A stretch of DNA of 64,000 bases, taken from assembly GCA_031628995.1 (NCBI GenBank), contig JAVLUO010000001.1:1-64000 (forward strand). Direction: 5' to 3'. The translations under genes and the position numbers were made by a program. Below are positions 26,082-35,458 of the stretch, piece by piece; positions within the stretch are counted from its first letter, which is position 1, and every line of letters starts with the position of its first letter. This stretch comes from Bacillota bacterium LX-D (GTDB taxonomy: Bacteria > Bacillota > DUOV01 > Zhaonellaceae). Under the pieces are notes generated by a model, which worked only from the letters and a program-made list of their open reading frames with translations, made no database searches and was not told the origin of the DNA.

Positions 26082-26367
26082 CGACGTGGCAAACTGGCTG
26101 GCCGAGGCGTTCAGCACTAATGAACCTGCCGAAGAAGCACCCGCACCAGATCCAGTGCTGACGCTTGAAGAAGTGAGAGCCGTGCTCGCGGAAAAGTCCC
26201 GCAAGGGCCACACTGCCGAGATTCGCTCACTGCTTCAGAAGTACGGCGCGGATAAGCTCTCACAGCTTGATCCTGCCAACTACAAGGCGCTGCTTGCCGA
26301 GGTGGAGGATATCGGGGCCCCCGAAGAATCCACAGATTCTTTGGGGAGAGGAGGAGCAGCGGAATGA
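26017..26367 (+). CDS. Phage protein of unknown function upstream of DUF2800
   Basis: 116 residues. N-terminal helix (MSKMNEMAASIEELRNAAAA), an acidic/proline linker (EPAEEAPAPDPVL), then a SAP-like or small helical C-domain (LTLEEVRAVLAEKSRKGHTA, LLQKYGADKLSQLDP). A GAGG site precedes ATG 26017. This type of small protein regularly precedes DUF2800 in clostridial phages. It may bind DNA alongside the nuclease; this is inference from position. Confidence 0.7.
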   Translation: MSKMNEMAASIEELRNAAAAINDVANWLAEAFSTNEPAEEAPAPDPVLTLEEVRAVLAEKSRKGHTAEIRSLLQKYGADKLSQLDPANYKALLAEVEDIGAPEESTDSLGRGGAAE

Positions 26368-27548
26368 ACGAGCTTTCGTGTTTTCACGGAAGCGAGCAAT
26401 ATGAAGCTTGCGACGACGAGATGCCACCTAAAGGACATGCAATTCTCTCTGCATCCAGCGCTGACCGCTGGCTCCATTGCCCGCCGTCCGCACGGCTTTG
26501 TGAGAGCTACGAGGACAGGGGCAGTGACTACGCCGCTGAAGGCACCGATGCCCACGCTCTTTGCGAGTACAAGCTCCGTAAAGCACTGGGACTTCCAACT
26601 GAGAACCCAACCGAAAACCTGACCTGGTTCAATGAGGAAATGAACGACTGCGCCACTGGTTATGCCGCTTATGTACTTGAACAGGTCGAGGCTGCTAAGC
26701 AGGTTTGTACTGATCCGGTGGTTCTCATCGAACAGCGCGTCGACTTTTCACGCTGGGTGGAGGGCGGCTTCGGAACGGCAGATGCCCTTATCATCGCGGA
26801 CGGCACCCTTAAGATCTGCGATTACAAGCACGGGCTTGGCGTGCTCGTCCGAGCAGAGGAAAACCCGCAGCTCATGTGTTACGCCCTCGGTGTGCTGGAG
26901 CTCTTTGACAATATCTACGACATCGAAACGGTCAGTATGACCATCTACCAACCGCGCAGAGACAACGTCAGCACCTATGAAATATCTAAGGATAACCTGT
27001 ACCGCTGGGCTGACGAAGTCCTTAAGCCCACCGCTGATCTCGCTTTTGCTGGTGACGGCAACTTTCTCTGCGGTGAATGGTGCGGCTTCTGCAAGGCAAA
27101 GAATGACTGCCGTGCCCGTGCCGAAGCGAATCTCGCTCTGGCACAGTATGAATTCAAGCTTCCGCCGCTCCTCACAGATGAAGATATTGAGGAAATTCTC
27201 TCTAAGGTGGATGAGCTTGTCTCGTGGGCCTCGGACATCAAGGAATACGCCTTGCAGCAGGCAATCAGCGGCAAGGTATGGACCGGCTGGAAGCTGGTCG
27301 AGGGCCGTTCCAATAGAAAATACGTTAACGATGCGGTTGTCGCCGATGTCGTCGAGCATGCAGGCTTCGACCCGTATGAGCGCAAGGTGCTCGGTGTCAC
27401 AGCCATGCAGAAACTGCTCGGAAAATCCCGCTTTGATGAACTCTTAAGTCCCTACATTGAAAAACCGCAAGGCAAACCCACGCTCGTGCCGGAGAGCGAT
27501 AAACGCCCGGCAATGTCAACGGCAGCAGCCGATTTTAATGAAAATTAA
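26364..27548 (+). CDS. DUF2800 family Cas4/AddB-like phage nuclease
   Basis: 394 residues. PD-(D/E)xK features: EGTDAHALCEY (about 59-68), D140 in GTADALI, and D153-Y-K155. Cysteines at WLHCPP and CGEWCGFCKAKNDC could hold a Fe-S cluster, as in Cas4 and AddB nucleases. It follows the upstream gene with an ATGA overlap. It precedes the DUF2815 protein, with which it usually pairs; a joint recombination or replication role is likely. Confidence 0.85.
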   Translation: MNELSCFHGSEQYEACDDEMPPKGHAILSASSADRWLHCPPSARLCESYEDRGSDYAAEGTDAHALCEYKLRKALGLPTENPTENLTWFNEEMNDCATGYAAYVLEQVEAAKQVCTDPVVLIEQRVDFSRWVEGGFGTADALIIADGTLKICDYKHGLGVLVRAEENPQLMCYALGVLELFDNIYDIETVSMTIYQPRRDNVSTYEISKDNLYRWADEVLKPTADLAFAGDGNFLCGEWCGFCKAKNDCRARAEANLALAQYEFKLPPLLTDEDIEEILSKVDELVSWASDIKEYALQQAISGKVWTGWKLVEGRSNRKYVNDAVVADVVEHAGFDPYERKVLGVTAMQKLLGKSRFDELLSPYIEKPQGKPTLVPESDKRPAMSTAAADFNEN

Positions 27549-27561
27549 GGAGGACAATCAT

Positions 27562-28137
27562 ATGTCTAACAATACGAACAAGGTCAACAACCCCATGAAA
27601 GTTATCACCGGTCCCGATACTCGCTGGTCCTATGCAAACGTCTGGGAGCCAAAATCCATCAACGGCGGCACCCCGAAGTACAGTGTCAGCCTCGTTATCC
27701 CAAAGTCCGATACCAAAACTGTCGCCAAGCTGAAGGCCGCCATCGAAGCTGCTTATCGCGAAGGTGAGTCTAAGCTCAAGGGCAACGGCAAGACTGTACC
27801 GCCTCTAGCCGCAATCAAAAACCCGCTTCGTGACGGCGACGTCGAGCGCCCTGATGATCCGGCTTATGCAAACGCTTACTTCATCAATGCCAACTCCACG
27901 ACAGCACCCGGTATTGTAGATGCGGATCGCAACCCCGTCATCACCCGCTCCGAGGTGTACTCCGGAGTGTACGGCCGCGCCAGCATCAATTTTTATGCCT
28001 TCAACAGCAACGGCAACAAGGGTATTGCCTGCGGTCTCAATAACCTGCAACTCATCCGCGCAGGCGAGCCTCTTGGCGGCAAGACAAGCGCCGAGAACGA
28101 CTTCGCGTCCGACAACGACGACGATTTCTTGTCCTGA
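27562..28137 (+). CDS. DUF2815 family phage ssDNA-binding-like protein
   Basis: 191 residues. Conserved start MKVITGPDTRWSYANVWEPK, a middle with GESKLKGNGKTVPPLAAIK, and NFYAFNSNGNKGIACGLNNL near the C-terminus. It ends in an acidic tail (DFASDNDDDFLS) like that of single-stranded DNA-binding proteins. It probably acts in phage replication or recombination with DUF2800. Start ATG 27562 follows AAGGAGG. Confidence 0.85.
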   Translation: MSNNTNKVNNPMKVITGPDTRWSYANVWEPKSINGGTPKYSVSLVIPKSDTKTVAKLKAAIEAAYREGESKLKGNGKTVPPLAAIKNPLRDGDVERPDDPAYANAYFINANSTTAPGIVDADRNPVITRSEVYSGVYGRASINFYAFNSNGNKGIACGLNNLQLIRAGEPLGGKTSAENDFASDNDDDFLS

Positions 28138-28151
28138 TGGAGGTGGCTGAC

Positions 28152-28313
28152 ATGTCTGAAATTCAAAGCATGATGCTTTCCGTGTGTTTCGGAGCCACGT
28201 TTGGTTACTTAATCGGAAACCTTGTGGGGATTATCATCTTCGCCGTAGGAGAGTTCAAAGAAAAGCGCCGCAAACGCCAGAAAGCCGAGGATACTTCCAT
28301 CAAAACGGAGTAA
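28152..28313 (+). CDS. 53-residue small membrane protein
   Basis: ATG 28152 follows GGAGGTGGC. Reads MSEIQSMMLSVCFGATFGYL, then IGNLVGIIIFAVGEFKEKRR and a charged tail. One transmembrane helix (about 9-35) is followed by a basic cytoplasmic tail. Function unknown; it lies between DUF2815 and the polymerase, on the same strand. Confidence 0.65.
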   Translation: MSEIQSMMLSVCFGATFGYLIGNLVGIIIFAVGEFKEKRRKRQKAEDTSIKTE

Positions 28314-28319
28314 ACACGC

Positions 28320-28346
28320 GGCGGCAGGGACTCGTTCTCTGCCGCC
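28320..28346 (+). terminator. GC-rich stem-loop before the polymerase gene
   Basis: GGCGGCAG (28320-28327) pairs perfectly with CTGCCGCC (28339-28346), but no U-run follows. It may be a weak terminator or RNA-stabilising hairpin. Confidence 0.4.
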
Positions 28347-28371
28347 CTTGTTTCCATGAAAGGACAATCCT

Positions 28372-30312
28372 ATGAAAACACTCTCTATAGATATTGAAAC
28401 CTACAGCAGCGCACCGCTCTCCAAATGCGGCGTTTATAAATATGTAGAGGCTCCTGATTTCGAGATTCTTCTGTTCGGCTATAGTGCTGACGGTGATCCG
28501 GTTCAGGTAATTGACCTTGCCTGTGGGGAGAAGCTCCCACATGAAATCACGATTGCGCTAACTGACGAGGCTGTAACGAAATGGGCCTTCAATGCCAATT
28601 TCGAACGTGTCTGCCTCTCTCGCTTCCTTGGATTACCGACCGGTAAATATCTCGATCCGTCTCAGTGGCGATGCTCAATGGTGTGGGCGGCAACAATGGG
28701 ACTGCCGCTGTCGCTGGAAGGTGTAGGTGCAGTGCTGGGGCTCGAGAAACAGAAACTCACCGAAGGCAAAGACCTCATTAAATATTTCTGCCAGCCTTGC
28801 ACTCCTACAAAGTCCAATGACGGCCGCACCCGCAATCATCCATATCATGCTCCGGACAAGTGGGAAACCTTCAAGCGGTATAACGTCCGCGATGTGGAAA
28901 CGGAAATGTCCGTTCAAGAGAAGCTCTCCAAGTTCCCGGTACCGGATCGAGTATGGGATGAATACCACCTCGATCAGGAAATAAACGACCGTGGCGTCGC
29001 TCTTGATATGACGCTGGTCAAGCAGGCTATTGACATGGATAGTAAGTCTCGGCAACAGCTCACTATGGCTATGAAAAAGCTGACCGAACTTGATAATCCA
29101 AACTCTGTTCAGCAGATGAAGCAGTGGCTTGCGGATAACGGGCTGGAAACGGATACGCTCGGAAAGAAAGCCGTTGCAGAGCTTTTGAAAACCGCACCAG
29201 AACCACTCGGGCATGCCCTCTCCCTTCGACAGCAGCTTGCCAAATCGTCGGTGCGGAAGTACCAGGCGATGGAAGCCGCCGTCTGTGCCGATGGTCGTGC
29301 TCGCGGTATGTTCCAGTTTTATGGCGCTAACCGAACCGGACGCTGGGCTGGCAGACTCATTCAAATGCAAAACCTGCCGCAGAACCATCTTCCCGACTTG
29401 GAGCTGGCCCGTGCCCTTGTATGCCGCGGAGATTTTGATGCGCTGGAGCTTCTGTATGAAGATGTACCGGATACACTCTCACAGCTTATTCGTACCGCGT
29501 TTATACCACGTACCGGCAATAAGTTCATCGTTTCCGATTTTTCGGCTATTGAAGCCCGCGTGATTGCATGGCTGGCTGGCGAACAGTGGCGTCAAGATGT
29601 CTTTGCCAAGGGCGGCGATATTTACTGCGCCAGCGCCAGCCAGATGTTTAAGGTTCCGGTTGAGAAACATGGCGTCAACGGCCACCTGCGGCAAAAAGGA
29701 AAAATCGCGGAATTGGCGCTCGGTTATGGCGGCTCAGTCGGTGCGCTCAAAACAATGGGAGCTTTAGATATGGGACTTACCGAGGACGAACTTCCTCTGT
29801 TAGTTGATGCGTGGAGGCAGGTCAACCCGAATATCGTGAAGTTTTGGTGGGATGTTGACCGGGCTGCCATTGAGGCTGTCCGCAACAAGCACACCAACAC
29901 CACGCATGGCATTGTGTTCTCCTGCCAAAGCGGGATGCTCTTTATCACGCTGCCTTCCGGCCGGAGACTATCCTATGTGAAGCCGCGCATCGGCGAGAAC
30001 AAGTTCGGCGGACAGTGTATCACCTATGAAGGCGTCGGCGGCACAAAGAAATGGGAACGCCTCGATTCCTACGGTCCAAAATTCGTGGAAAACATTGTGC
30101 AGGCCACATCACGCGACATTCTTAGCTATGCCATGCAGACTCTTAGAAACTGCTCAATTGTCATGCACATCCACGACGAAATCGTCATTGAAGCCGACCC
30201 CATTATGTCTCTTCAGGCAGTCTGCGAACAGATGGGCAGAACACCGCCGTGGGCGAAGAGACTTCTGCTCCGTGCTGATGGGTACGAAACAAATTTCTAT
30301 AAAAAAGACTGA
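28372..30312 (+). CDS. Phage family A DNA polymerase
   Basis: 646 residues. The 3'-5' exonuclease domain comes first (D7-I-E9 in LSIDIETYSS, later VRDVETEM). The polymerase domain carries ANRTGRWAGRLIQMQNLP, motif A VSDFSAIEARVIAWLAGE, the O-helix region GKIAELALGYGGSVGALK, and motif C MHIHDEIVIEAD. It lacks a 5'-nuclease domain. It is the replicative polymerase of the prophage. Confidence 0.95.
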   Translation: MKTLSIDIETYSSAPLSKCGVYKYVEAPDFEILLFGYSADGDPVQVIDLACGEKLPHEITIALTDEAVTKWAFNANFERVCLSRFLGLPTGKYLDPSQWRCSMVWAATMGLPLSLEGVGAVLGLEKQKLTEGKDLIKYFCQPCTPTKSNDGRTRNHPYHAPDKWETFKRYNVRDVETEMSVQEKLSKFPVPDRVWDEYHLDQEINDRGVALDMTLVKQAIDMDSKSRQQLTMAMKKLTELDNPNSVQQMKQWLADNGLETDTLGKKAVAELLKTAPEPLGHALSLRQQLAKSSVRKYQAMEAAVCADGRARGMFQFYGANRTGRWAGRLIQMQNLPQNHLPDLELARALVCRGDFDALELLYEDVPDTLSQLIRTAFIPRTGNKFIVSDFSAIEARVIAWLAGEQWRQDVFAKGGDIYCASASQMFKVPVEKHGVNGHLRQKGKIAELALGYGGSVGALKTMGALDMGLTEDELPLLVDAWRQVNPNIVKFWWDVDRAAIEAVRNKHTNTTHGIVFSCQSGMLFITLPSGRRLSYVKPRIGENKFGGQCITYEGVGGTKKWERLDSYGPKFVENIVQATSRDILSYAMQTLRNCSIVMHIHDEIVIEADPIMSLQAVCEQMGRTPPWAKRLLLRADGYETNFYKKD

Positions 30313-30317
30313 TTATT

Positions 30318-30389
30318 TTCGTCAAAAGCGGGCTGTCACCTCCAGTGGTTAGTAGAGATGGGCGATGACAGCCCGTCGAGAAAGGAGGT
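30318..30389 (+). promoter_or_regulatory. Anti-Shine-Dalgarno leader element, copy 2
   Basis: TTCGTCAAAAGCGG then TGTCACCTCCAGTGGTTAGT. A perfect 10-bp stem forms between CGGGCTGTCA (30329-30338) and TGACAGCCCG (30366-30375). ACCTCC (30338-30343) is complementary to GGAGGT (30384-30389), the ribosome-binding site of the gene at 30395. Confidence 0.55.
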
Positions 30390-30394
30390 TCACA

Positions 30395-30832
30395 ATGTGT
30401 ATAGATAAACGTAATAGCGAAGGTTATCCTGACCCAACCGCCTACGAAGCCTTGTTGCTAATCGAGAAAGAGGAACGCGCGCTCCGCGCTTTCCGGCCAA
30501 TTGTATATATCTGTTCTCCCTATGCGGGAGACATCGAAAAAAATGTAAAAGCCGCGCGGGATTATTGCCGTTTCGCAGTGGACAAGGGATTCATACCGGT
30601 CGCACCACATCTGCTTTTTCCGCAGTTTATGGACGACACCGACCCGCAGGAGCGGGAACTGGGATTATTCTTTGGAAATGCCCTTATGAGCAAATGCTCC
30701 GAAGTGTGGGTGTTCGGCAGCGTTATCTCTCCTGGTATGCAGGTAGAGATCAAAAGGGCCAGGTGGAAAAACTACCGCCTGCGTTACTTCACAGAAGATT
30801 TGGAGGAGGTACAAGATGTTTGCAATCACTGA
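30395..30832 (+). CDS. DUF4406 (nucleoside 2-deoxyribosyltransferase-like) protein
   Basis: 145 residues. Contains RPIVYICSPYAGDIEKNVKA (nucleotide-binding start), FIPVAPHLLFPQFMDD, LMSKCSEVWVFG and SPGMQVEIKRA. These motifs define the deoxyribosyltransferase-like fold common in phages. The likely role is nucleotide salvage or modification; catalysis is unproven. ATG 30395 follows AAAGGAGG; the leader element upstream may control it. Confidence 0.8.
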   Translation: MCIDKRNSEGYPDPTAYEALLLIEKEERALRAFRPIVYICSPYAGDIEKNVKAARDYCRFAVDKGFIPVAPHLLFPQFMDDTDPQERELGLFFGNALMSKCSEVWVFGSVISPGMQVEIKRARWKNYRLRYFTEDLEEVQDVCNH

Positions 30833-31139
30833 AGGTATACGCCGCATCGGCGGCATAGAAGTTCCTACTTATAAACGTGAAATCGTAAGCGCCAATGTTC
30901 TTGAAGTCGAAGCCGGTACGAACGGCTATCAGGGTGGCGATACGGGACATGGCAGCCGCACCTATTTCCGTATTGAGAATGAAGGCGGCACAGATATTCA
31001 GGTACGCCCACTTGGCCGTTATGGCGATGAAGGTTTCGAAGTTATCCTCGGTGGCGACTGTGAGCTCGAAACGATCATCACTGCGCTCAAATTCATCACC
31101 AAGGTTCTGGAGGATGGCGCGAAGGAGGTACATGACTGA
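30816..31139 (+). CDS. Conserved phage protein of unknown function
   Basis: 107 residues, beta-rich: MFAITEGIRRIGGIEVPTYK, GYQGGDTGHGSRTYFRIENE, then GFEVILGGDCELETIITALK. No motif I recognise. It overlaps DUF4406 by 17 bases, with GGAGG at the right distance, and its stop overlaps the primase start. It is likely translated as part of the replication operon. Confidence 0.75.
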   Translation: MFAITEGIRRIGGIEVPTYKREIVSANVLEVEAGTNGYQGGDTGHGSRTYFRIENEGGTDIQVRPLGRYGDEGFEVILGGDCELETIITALKFITKVLEDGAKEVHD

Positions 31140-33412
31140 TGTTCACCCTGTATAGTGCCGATATCATCGGCAACCCCGGCAACTGCTCCTATCCCAATAA
31201 AACTGAGGTTACGGGTGAGGACAGTCTGCGGGCGGCAGTTTGCCACGACTACGTCTGTGCTGAGTACAAAAACAGCTACCGAAGCGGCGACAACTTTCTC
31301 GGCGCGGACTGTCTTCCGGTCGACTGTGACAACGACCACTCAGAGGACCCTGCCGATTGGGTCCTGCCGACTGACGTTGCCGCCGCTTTCCCAGATGTCT
31401 GCTTTGCAGTCCATTACAGCCGCTACAACATGCGCGAGAAAAATGGAAAGCCCGCTCGTCCAAAGTTCCATATTCTTTTCCCAATCACACATATGACCGA
31501 CGCAGTCGCTTACAGCGACATGAAGAAGCTGGCCAACTCCATCTTTCCGTACTTCGATAACAAGGCGCTGGATGCAGCACGTTTCTTCTTCGGCACCACT
31601 AATGTCGAGGTTGAGCTCTTTCCCGGCAGCATGAATCTGACCGAGTTTCTGGAGAACGACGACTTTGACGCGGATATGGCTGGTGGCTATGGAGCCAGTC
31701 TGATAATCCCGGAAGGCAGCCGTAATGCCACCATGTCACGCTTTGCCGGTCGGGTCATCAAGAAATACGGGGACAGTGCGGAAGCCTACCAATGCTTCCT
31801 TGATGAAGCTGCAAAATGCACACCGCCTTTGGAGGACTCTGAGCTTTCAACCATCTGGCACAGTGCCCAGCGATTTTACGCCAGAGTACAGCAGCAGGAC
31901 GGTTATGTTCCACCGGAGGTCTATAACGACGATACCTCGTATAAACCCGAAGATTTCTCCGACGTCGGGCAAGCCGAAGTGCTGGCGAAACACTTCTCTG
32001 GCGAGCTGCGCTATTCCCCGGCGACGCACTTCATCCGTTACACGGAGCATTACTGGAAAGAAACCGAGCCCGGTGCGCAGGCGGTCGCCCATGAGCTTAC
32101 CCGCCGCCAACTCGAAGAAGCGACGAAAGACCTGCTGGCCGCCGCCAAGAAGCTGACTGAATGCGGCGCACAGAGCATTCTCGATACGACATCAAAGGCG
32201 AAAGCAGAATCCTTGTTCAATGACACACAGTCCGAAGCCTATGCCGAATTTCTCGCGGCTAAAGCCTATCAGTCCTTCGCAATTCGCCGCCGCGACTCCA
32301 AAAACATCACCGCAACGCTGAAAGAAGCACGCCCGATGCTGGAGATCTCCCCGCGTGATCTGGACGCAGACTGTTTTCTTCTCTGCACACCGGAAGCTAC
32401 TTATGATCTCCGTAAAGGTGTAGCAGGTGCACGGGAACATTCGCCAGCTGACTACATCACCAAAATCACTTCCGTCTCTCCCAGCAATAAAGGCGAACAG
32501 CTTTGGCATGACAGCCTTGACCTCATATTCTGCAAAGATCAGGAGCTTATCAATTATGTTCAGATGATTTGCGGCCTTGCCGCCATCGGCAAGGTCTATG
32601 TGGAGGCACTGATCATCGCCTATGGCTCCGGGCGCAACGGCAAGTCTACTTTCTGGAATTCTGTCTCCCGTGTGCTGGGCCTGTACAGCGGCAACATCTC
32701 GGCTGACACTTTGACGGTTGGCTGTCGCCGCAACATCAAGCCAGAACTGGCCGAGGTCAAGGGCAAGCGACTGTTAATCGCAGCTGAGATGCAGGAAGGC
32801 GCTCGGCTCAACGATTCCACCGTCAAGCAGCTGTGCTCTACCGATGATGTTTTCGCAGAGAAAAAGTACAAGGACCCGTTCAGCTTCACGCCCTGCCATA
32901 CGCTGGTCCTCTACACCAATCACCTGCCGAAGGTCAGCGCTTCTGACGACGGTATCTGGCGCAGGTTGATCGTGATTCCGTTCAATGCCAAAATTGAAGG
33001 CTCCGAGGATATCAAGAACTATGGCGAGCACCTCTACAACAACGCCGGAGAGAGCATTCTGGCGTGGATCATCGAGGGTGCCCAGAAGGTTATCGCGTTG
33101 GACTACAATATTCCCGTTCCGACATGCGTGCAGAAAGCAATTGATGAATACCGGGCGCAGAACGACTGGTTTGGCCATTTTCTCGACGACAAATGTGAGC
33201 TTGATGCCAGTTTCCGTGAAAGCTCCGGTGCCTTGTATCAGGCGTATCGAAATTACAGCATTGACACAAACGAATACGTCCGCAGTACCGCAGATTTTTA
33301 CTTTGCACTTGAAAAAGCTGGCTTTGAGCGGATTGTCCGTGATGGTAGACGTCTGTTTACCGGGCTTCGGCTTAAAATTGATAACGGAGATTTTGAGAGC
33401 TTTCTACAGTAA
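31139..33412 (+). CDS. Phage primase-helicase (P4-type, D5/SF3)
   Basis: 757 residues. The N-terminal part resembles a primase-like domain (LGADCLPVDCDNDHSEDP, FAVHYSRYNMREKNGKPARP). The C-terminal part is an SF3 helicase with Walker A AYGSGRNGKSTFWNSV, Walker B LLIAAEMQEGARLN and the D5-N/P4 signature HTLVLYTNHLPKVSASDDGI. It should prime and unwind phage DNA with the family A polymerase. Confidence 0.93.
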   Translation: MFTLYSADIIGNPGNCSYPNKTEVTGEDSLRAAVCHDYVCAEYKNSYRSGDNFLGADCLPVDCDNDHSEDPADWVLPTDVAAAFPDVCFAVHYSRYNMREKNGKPARPKFHILFPITHMTDAVAYSDMKKLANSIFPYFDNKALDAARFFFGTTNVEVELFPGSMNLTEFLENDDFDADMAGGYGASLIIPEGSRNATMSRFAGRVIKKYGDSAEAYQCFLDEAAKCTPPLEDSELSTIWHSAQRFYARVQQQDGYVPPEVYNDDTSYKPEDFSDVGQAEVLAKHFSGELRYSPATHFIRYTEHYWKETEPGAQAVAHELTRRQLEEATKDLLAAAKKLTECGAQSILDTTSKAKAESLFNDTQSEAYAEFLAAKAYQSFAIRRRDSKNITATLKEARPMLEISPRDLDADCFLLCTPEATYDLRKGVAGAREHSPADYITKITSVSPSNKGEQLWHDSLDLIFCKDQELINYVQMICGLAAIGKVYVEALIIAYGSGRNGKSTFWNSVSRVLGLYSGNISADTLTVGCRRNIKPELAEVKGKRLLIAAEMQEGARLNDSTVKQLCSTDDVFAEKKYKDPFSFTPCHTLVLYTNHLPKVSASDDGIWRRLIVIPFNAKIEGSEDIKNYGEHLYNNAGESILAWIIEGAQKVIALDYNIPVPTCVQKAIDEYRAQNDWFGHFLDDKCELDASFRESSGALYQAYRNYSIDTNEYVRSTADFYFALEKAGFERIVRDGRRLFTGLRLKIDNGDFESFLQ

Positions 33413-33422
33413 AAGAAATAAT

Positions 33423-33521
33423 CAAGTGACCTCGACGAAGGTCTATTACAAAAATTTTCTTAGGCGTATAAAAAACTCCATAAGAAAAAGTTCAGTAAAT
33501 GACATACGCCGAGGTCACTTG
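33423..33521 (+). ncRNA. Nested inverted-repeat element (possible structured RNA or origin)
   Basis: A perfect 12-bp outer stem (CAAGTGACCTCG 33423-33434 with CGAGGTCACTTG 33510-33521) encloses two crossing stems. One is TTTTCTTA (33455-33462) with TAAGAAAA (33481-33488). The other is GGCGTAT (33463-33469) with ATACGCC (33504-33510). The crossing order would make a pseudoknot in RNA. It sits between the primase-helicase and VRR-NUC genes with no coding role. Confidence 0.5.
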
Positions 33522-33537
33522 TAAGGAGAAAACGACC

Positions 33538-33819
33538 ATGAGAGAAAAAGAAATCGAGCAAAAATTCACCCTGATGGTAAAGCAAGCGGGCGGTCTGGCT
33601 CTGAAGTTCGTTTCGCCGGGCATGAGCGGCATGCCGGATCGCATCGTACTTCTACCGGGTGGCTACATGGCCTTCGTGGAAGTCAAGTCTCCAGGAAAGG
33701 CGCCGCGCCCTTTGCAGGAAGCCAGACACCGGATGCTGCGAAAACTTGGATTTAAGGTTTATGTGCTCGACGACGCCGGACAGATTGGAGGGATTCTTGA
33801 TGAAATACGAGCCACATAA
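33538..33819 (+). CDS. VRR-NUC domain nuclease
   Basis: 93 residues, the full length of the stand-alone phage family. Contains GMSGMPDRIVLLPGGYMAFV and EVKSPGKAPRPLQ (D...E-x-K catalytic core), then RKLGFKVYVLDDAGQI. Predicted Holliday-junction or flap nuclease. Start ATG 33538 follows AAGGAG. It overlaps the helicase gene by 20 bases. Confidence 0.9.
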   Translation: MREKEIEQKFTLMVKQAGGLALKFVSPGMSGMPDRIVLLPGGYMAFVEVKSPGKAPRPLQEARHRMLRKLGFKVYVLDDAGQIGGILDEIRAT

Positions 33820-35164
33820 CTACCAGACTTATGCCATCAATTACATCGAGACGCACCCCATCGCGGCAGTCCTGCTGGATATGGGCCTTGGCAAAACGAG
33901 CATCACGCTGACAGCGCTTAACAACTTGTTATTTGACAGCTTCGTGGCTCATCGTGTTCTGGTTATCGCGCCTCTGCGTGTAGCCCGCGATACCTGGCCC
34001 TCCGAAATTCAGAAATGGGACCACCTGTCTCTGTTGACCTATTCCATAGCGGTTGGAACCGAAGCTGAACGCAAAGCGGCGCTCCTACAACAGACGGACA
34101 TCTGCATTATCAACCGGGAAAACGTACAGTGGCTCATCGAGGACAGCGGCATACCCTTTGACTTCGATACTGTGGTGGTCGACGAGCTGTCTTCCTTTAA
34201 AAGCTATCAGGCAAAACGCTTCCGGGCATTGATGAAAGTCCGTCCGCGCATCCGCCGCATTGTAGGACTGACCGGCACCCCATCTGCGAACGGCCTCATG
34301 GATTTGTGGGCTGAGTACAGGCTTCTGGACATGGGCCAGCGCCTCGGTCGCTTTATTGGACAATACCGCACCAACTACTTCATGCCGGATAAGCGGAACG
34401 GCCAGATCATCTACTCCTATAAGCCGCTGCCCGATGTGGAAAAAGCAATCTACAGCAAAATCGCGGATATCACCATCAGCATGAAGTCCACCGACCATCT
34501 GCAGATGCCGGAGCTCGTCAGCAGCGAATATGAGGTGCGGCTTTCCGAGGAAGAACAGGAACACTACGACAATTTGAAGGACGATCTCGTACTGCAGCTC
34601 CCGGACGGCGATATTACCGTAGCCAATGCTGCCGCCCTGTCAAATAAGCTCTCGCAGATGTCCAACGGCGCTGTCTATGACGATGTTGGCGGAATAGTAC
34701 ATATTCACGACCGCAAGCTGGACGCGCTGGAGGATTTAATTGAGGCAGCGAACGGCAAGCCAGTGCTTGTAGCTTATTGGTTCAAGCACGATCTTGCCAG
34801 AATTTCCGAGCGACTGCGCAAACTCCATATTCCTTTTTCCCAACTTGATACCCCGGAGAACATCCGCAGATGGAACGCCGGTGGACTTCCTGTGGCGCTG
34901 GTACATCCCGCCTCTGCCGGACACGGACTCAACCTGCAGAGCGGCGGTTCCACCATCATATGGTTCGGGCTGACCTGGTCTCTTGAGCTTTACCAACAGA
35001 CCAACGCCCGCCTATGGAGGCAGGGCCAAACTGCAGATACTGTTGTAGTGCAGCATATCATCACAAAGGGTACCATAGACAGTCGGATACTGAAGGCGCT
35101 TTCCGCAAAGGATCGCACTCAGACAGCCCTGATTAATGCCGTAAAGGCCGATTTGAAAATCTGA
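33800..35164 (+). CDS. SNF2-family phage helicase
   Basis: 454 residues. Walker A LDMGLGKTSITL, motif II VVVDELSSFK (DELS in place of DEAH), GLTGTPSANGLMDLWAEY, and C-terminal motif VI NARLWRQGQTADTVVV. ATP-dependent DNA translocase of the type paired with VRR-NUC in many phages. I start at ATG 33800; the upstream extension of the frame overlaps VRR-NUC in another frame. Confidence 0.93.
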   Translation: MKYEPHNYQTYAINYIETHPIAAVLLDMGLGKTSITLTALNNLLFDSFVAHRVLVIAPLRVARDTWPSEIQKWDHLSLLTYSIAVGTEAERKAALLQQTDICIINRENVQWLIEDSGIPFDFDTVVVDELSSFKSYQAKRFRALMKVRPRIRRIVGLTGTPSANGLMDLWAEYRLLDMGQRLGRFIGQYRTNYFMPDKRNGQIIYSYKPLPDVEKAIYSKIADITISMKSTDHLQMPELVSSEYEVRLSEEEQEHYDNLKDDLVLQLPDGDITVANAAALSNKLSQMSNGAVYDDVGGIVHIHDRKLDALEDLIEAANGKPVLVAYWFKHDLARISERLRKLHIPFSQLDTPENIRRWNAGGLPVALVHPASAGHGLNLQSGGSTIIWFGLTWSLELYQQTNARLWRQGQTADTVVVQHIITKGTIDSRILKALSAKDRTQTALINAVKADLKI

Positions 35165-35238
35165 TGACAACGAGGGACTTTGTCCCCGAGACAATCCGTG
35201 CCAATCCGAGAGAAATAAAAAATTCGGAGGTACAGATT

Positions 35239-35457
35239 ATGAATACACCCTATGAAAACTTGGCAAACGCTATCATCTTGAGGGCCGTTGAGGATTATCG
35301 GGAGGCTCTTGGCACTCTTCGATACAGTCCACATGATAAGGATGCGTTCATCAGCAAAGATGAAATTGAGCGGTTCTTCTGTTCGGGCTGGTTTGGACTT
35401 CTGACAAGTATTGACCCTGAAATGCTTATGAACAGGCTCCGTAAGGAGGTGGCGTAA
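35239..35457 (+). CDS. Small conserved phage protein
   Basis: 72 residues: MNTPYENLANAIILRAVEDY, then KDEIERFFCSGWFGLLTSID. CGGAGG precedes ATG 35239. This pattern is widespread in clostridial phages directly before the DUF1492 regulator; its function is unknown. A FFCSGWF motif is the most conserved part. Confidence 0.75.
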   Translation: MNTPYENLANAIILRAVEDYREALGTLRYSPHDKDAFISKDEIERFFCSGWFGLLTSIDPEMLMNRLRKEVA

Positions 35458-35458
35458 T

